Below are positions 55,778-55,870 of a DNA stretch of 55,870 nt, piece by piece; within the stretch, counting starts at the first letter, position 1; the number at the start of each line of letters is the position of its first letter. Both the position numbers and the translations under genes were made by a program. Below the pieces are notes generated by a model. It was not told the DNA's origin. It worked only from the letters and a program-made list of their open reading frames with translations, and did not search any database. The stretch is from Pasteurellaceae bacterium 15-036681 (GTDB taxonomy: Bacteria > Pseudomonadota > Gammaproteobacteria > Enterobacterales > Pasteurellaceae): NCBI GenBank assembly GCA_002002485.1, contig MQVI01000013.1, positions 1 through 55,870 on the forward strand, read 5' to 3'.

Positions 55778-55810
55778 AATAAAAAACGCCCCTGTTACGA
55801 GCAGGGGCGT
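55778..55810 (-). terminator. Terminator of a minus-strand gene entering from the right
   Basis: ACGCCCCTG (55786-55794) pairs with CAGGGGCGT (55802-55810); on the minus strand TTTTTTATTTTATC follows. The gene it serves lies beyond 55870; the last 60 bases show no coding region that I can name. Confidence 0.85.
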
Positions 55811-55870
55811 CGGTTGAAAACAGAGTTGTACGCACCCTCGAGTAAAACTCGCGAAGTAGATAATAGCCTG

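Noticed and set aside
1..55870. CRISPR array
   Set aside because: No regularly spaced direct repeats were seen anywhere in the window.

Overview
The window is chromosomal DNA of a Pasteurellaceae bacterium. Gene content and order point there: tusDCB-pdxH, lptM-lysA, rimO followed by an HMW1C-type N-glycosyltransferase, hslVU, and xylAB divergent from xylFGH. At least six exact copies of the 9-mer ACAAGCGGT or its complement occur (7513, 9622, 28326, 35542, 37296, 41362). This is the DNA uptake core of the Actinobacillus pleuropneumoniae / Mannheimia / H. ducreyi branch, not the Haemophilus influenzae type. The DNA is AT-rich and gene-dense. I see no prophage, integrative element or CRISPR array.

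Layout. 1-170: a 5S rRNA and its terminator, the end of an rRNA operon. 175-3294 (minus): pdxH, tusB, tusC, tusD, yheO, fkpA. 3370-9721 (plus): slyX, mtnN, rimO, a cytoplasmic N-glycosyltransferase with an unusual Lys-rich tail, a glycine-zipper lipoprotein, lptM, lysA. 9767-13337: a secreted unknown, an ATP-grasp/esterase pair, a pirin. 13407-13675: a MITE-like element with TA at both ends. 13680-15057 (minus): a lone PTS EIIB, mioC, a ParE/ParD toxin-antitoxin pair. 15216-20037: ffh, then kpsC and kpsS for the Kdo linker of a group-2-type capsule. 20270-22864: mutS. 23148-26187 is an accessory island holding a degenerate FtsK-like protein, a nuclease-fold-like protein, a tiny ORF and a frameshifted exported protein. 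26255-30014: an oxidoreductase, a patatin and a periplasmic 5'-nucleotidase. 30443-32986: a GntP permease and glycerate kinase. 33036-36660: hslU and hslV split by an IS200-like element, then sfsA and a glyoxalase-fold gene. 36759-39545: mutY, yggX, mltC, tRNA-Phe, tRNA-Asn. 39863-49712: a complete xylose locus. 49776-55678: dapF, a Dcu C4-dicarboxylate carrier, an outer-membrane protein, a nitroreductase, lipA, lipB.

How the genes work together. Xylose enters by the XylFGH ABC importer or a XylE-like symporter and is converted by XylA and XylB to xylulose-5-phosphate. Two nearly identical 38-bp CRP/XylR-like control sites lie upstream of xylF/xylA and of xylE. The xylR gene itself carries an in-frame TAA at codon 135. 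GntP and glycerate kinase form a glycerate-type uptake and phosphorylation pair. LipB and LipA make lipoate in sequence. TusBCD relays sulfur for tRNA wobble-uridine thiolation.

The most unusual material is the mutS-adjacent island. Its FtsK-like protein keeps the motor-domain outline and the KOPS-reading gamma domain but has lost the Walker A lysine and the Walker B aspartate. Its upstream neighbour looks like a PD-(D/E)xK fold without the catalytic lysine. Other notable features are the Y1-transposase unit with inverted double-hairpin ends inside hslVU, the nonsense mutation in xylR, the NGT tail, and a candidate small RNA at 39700-39790.
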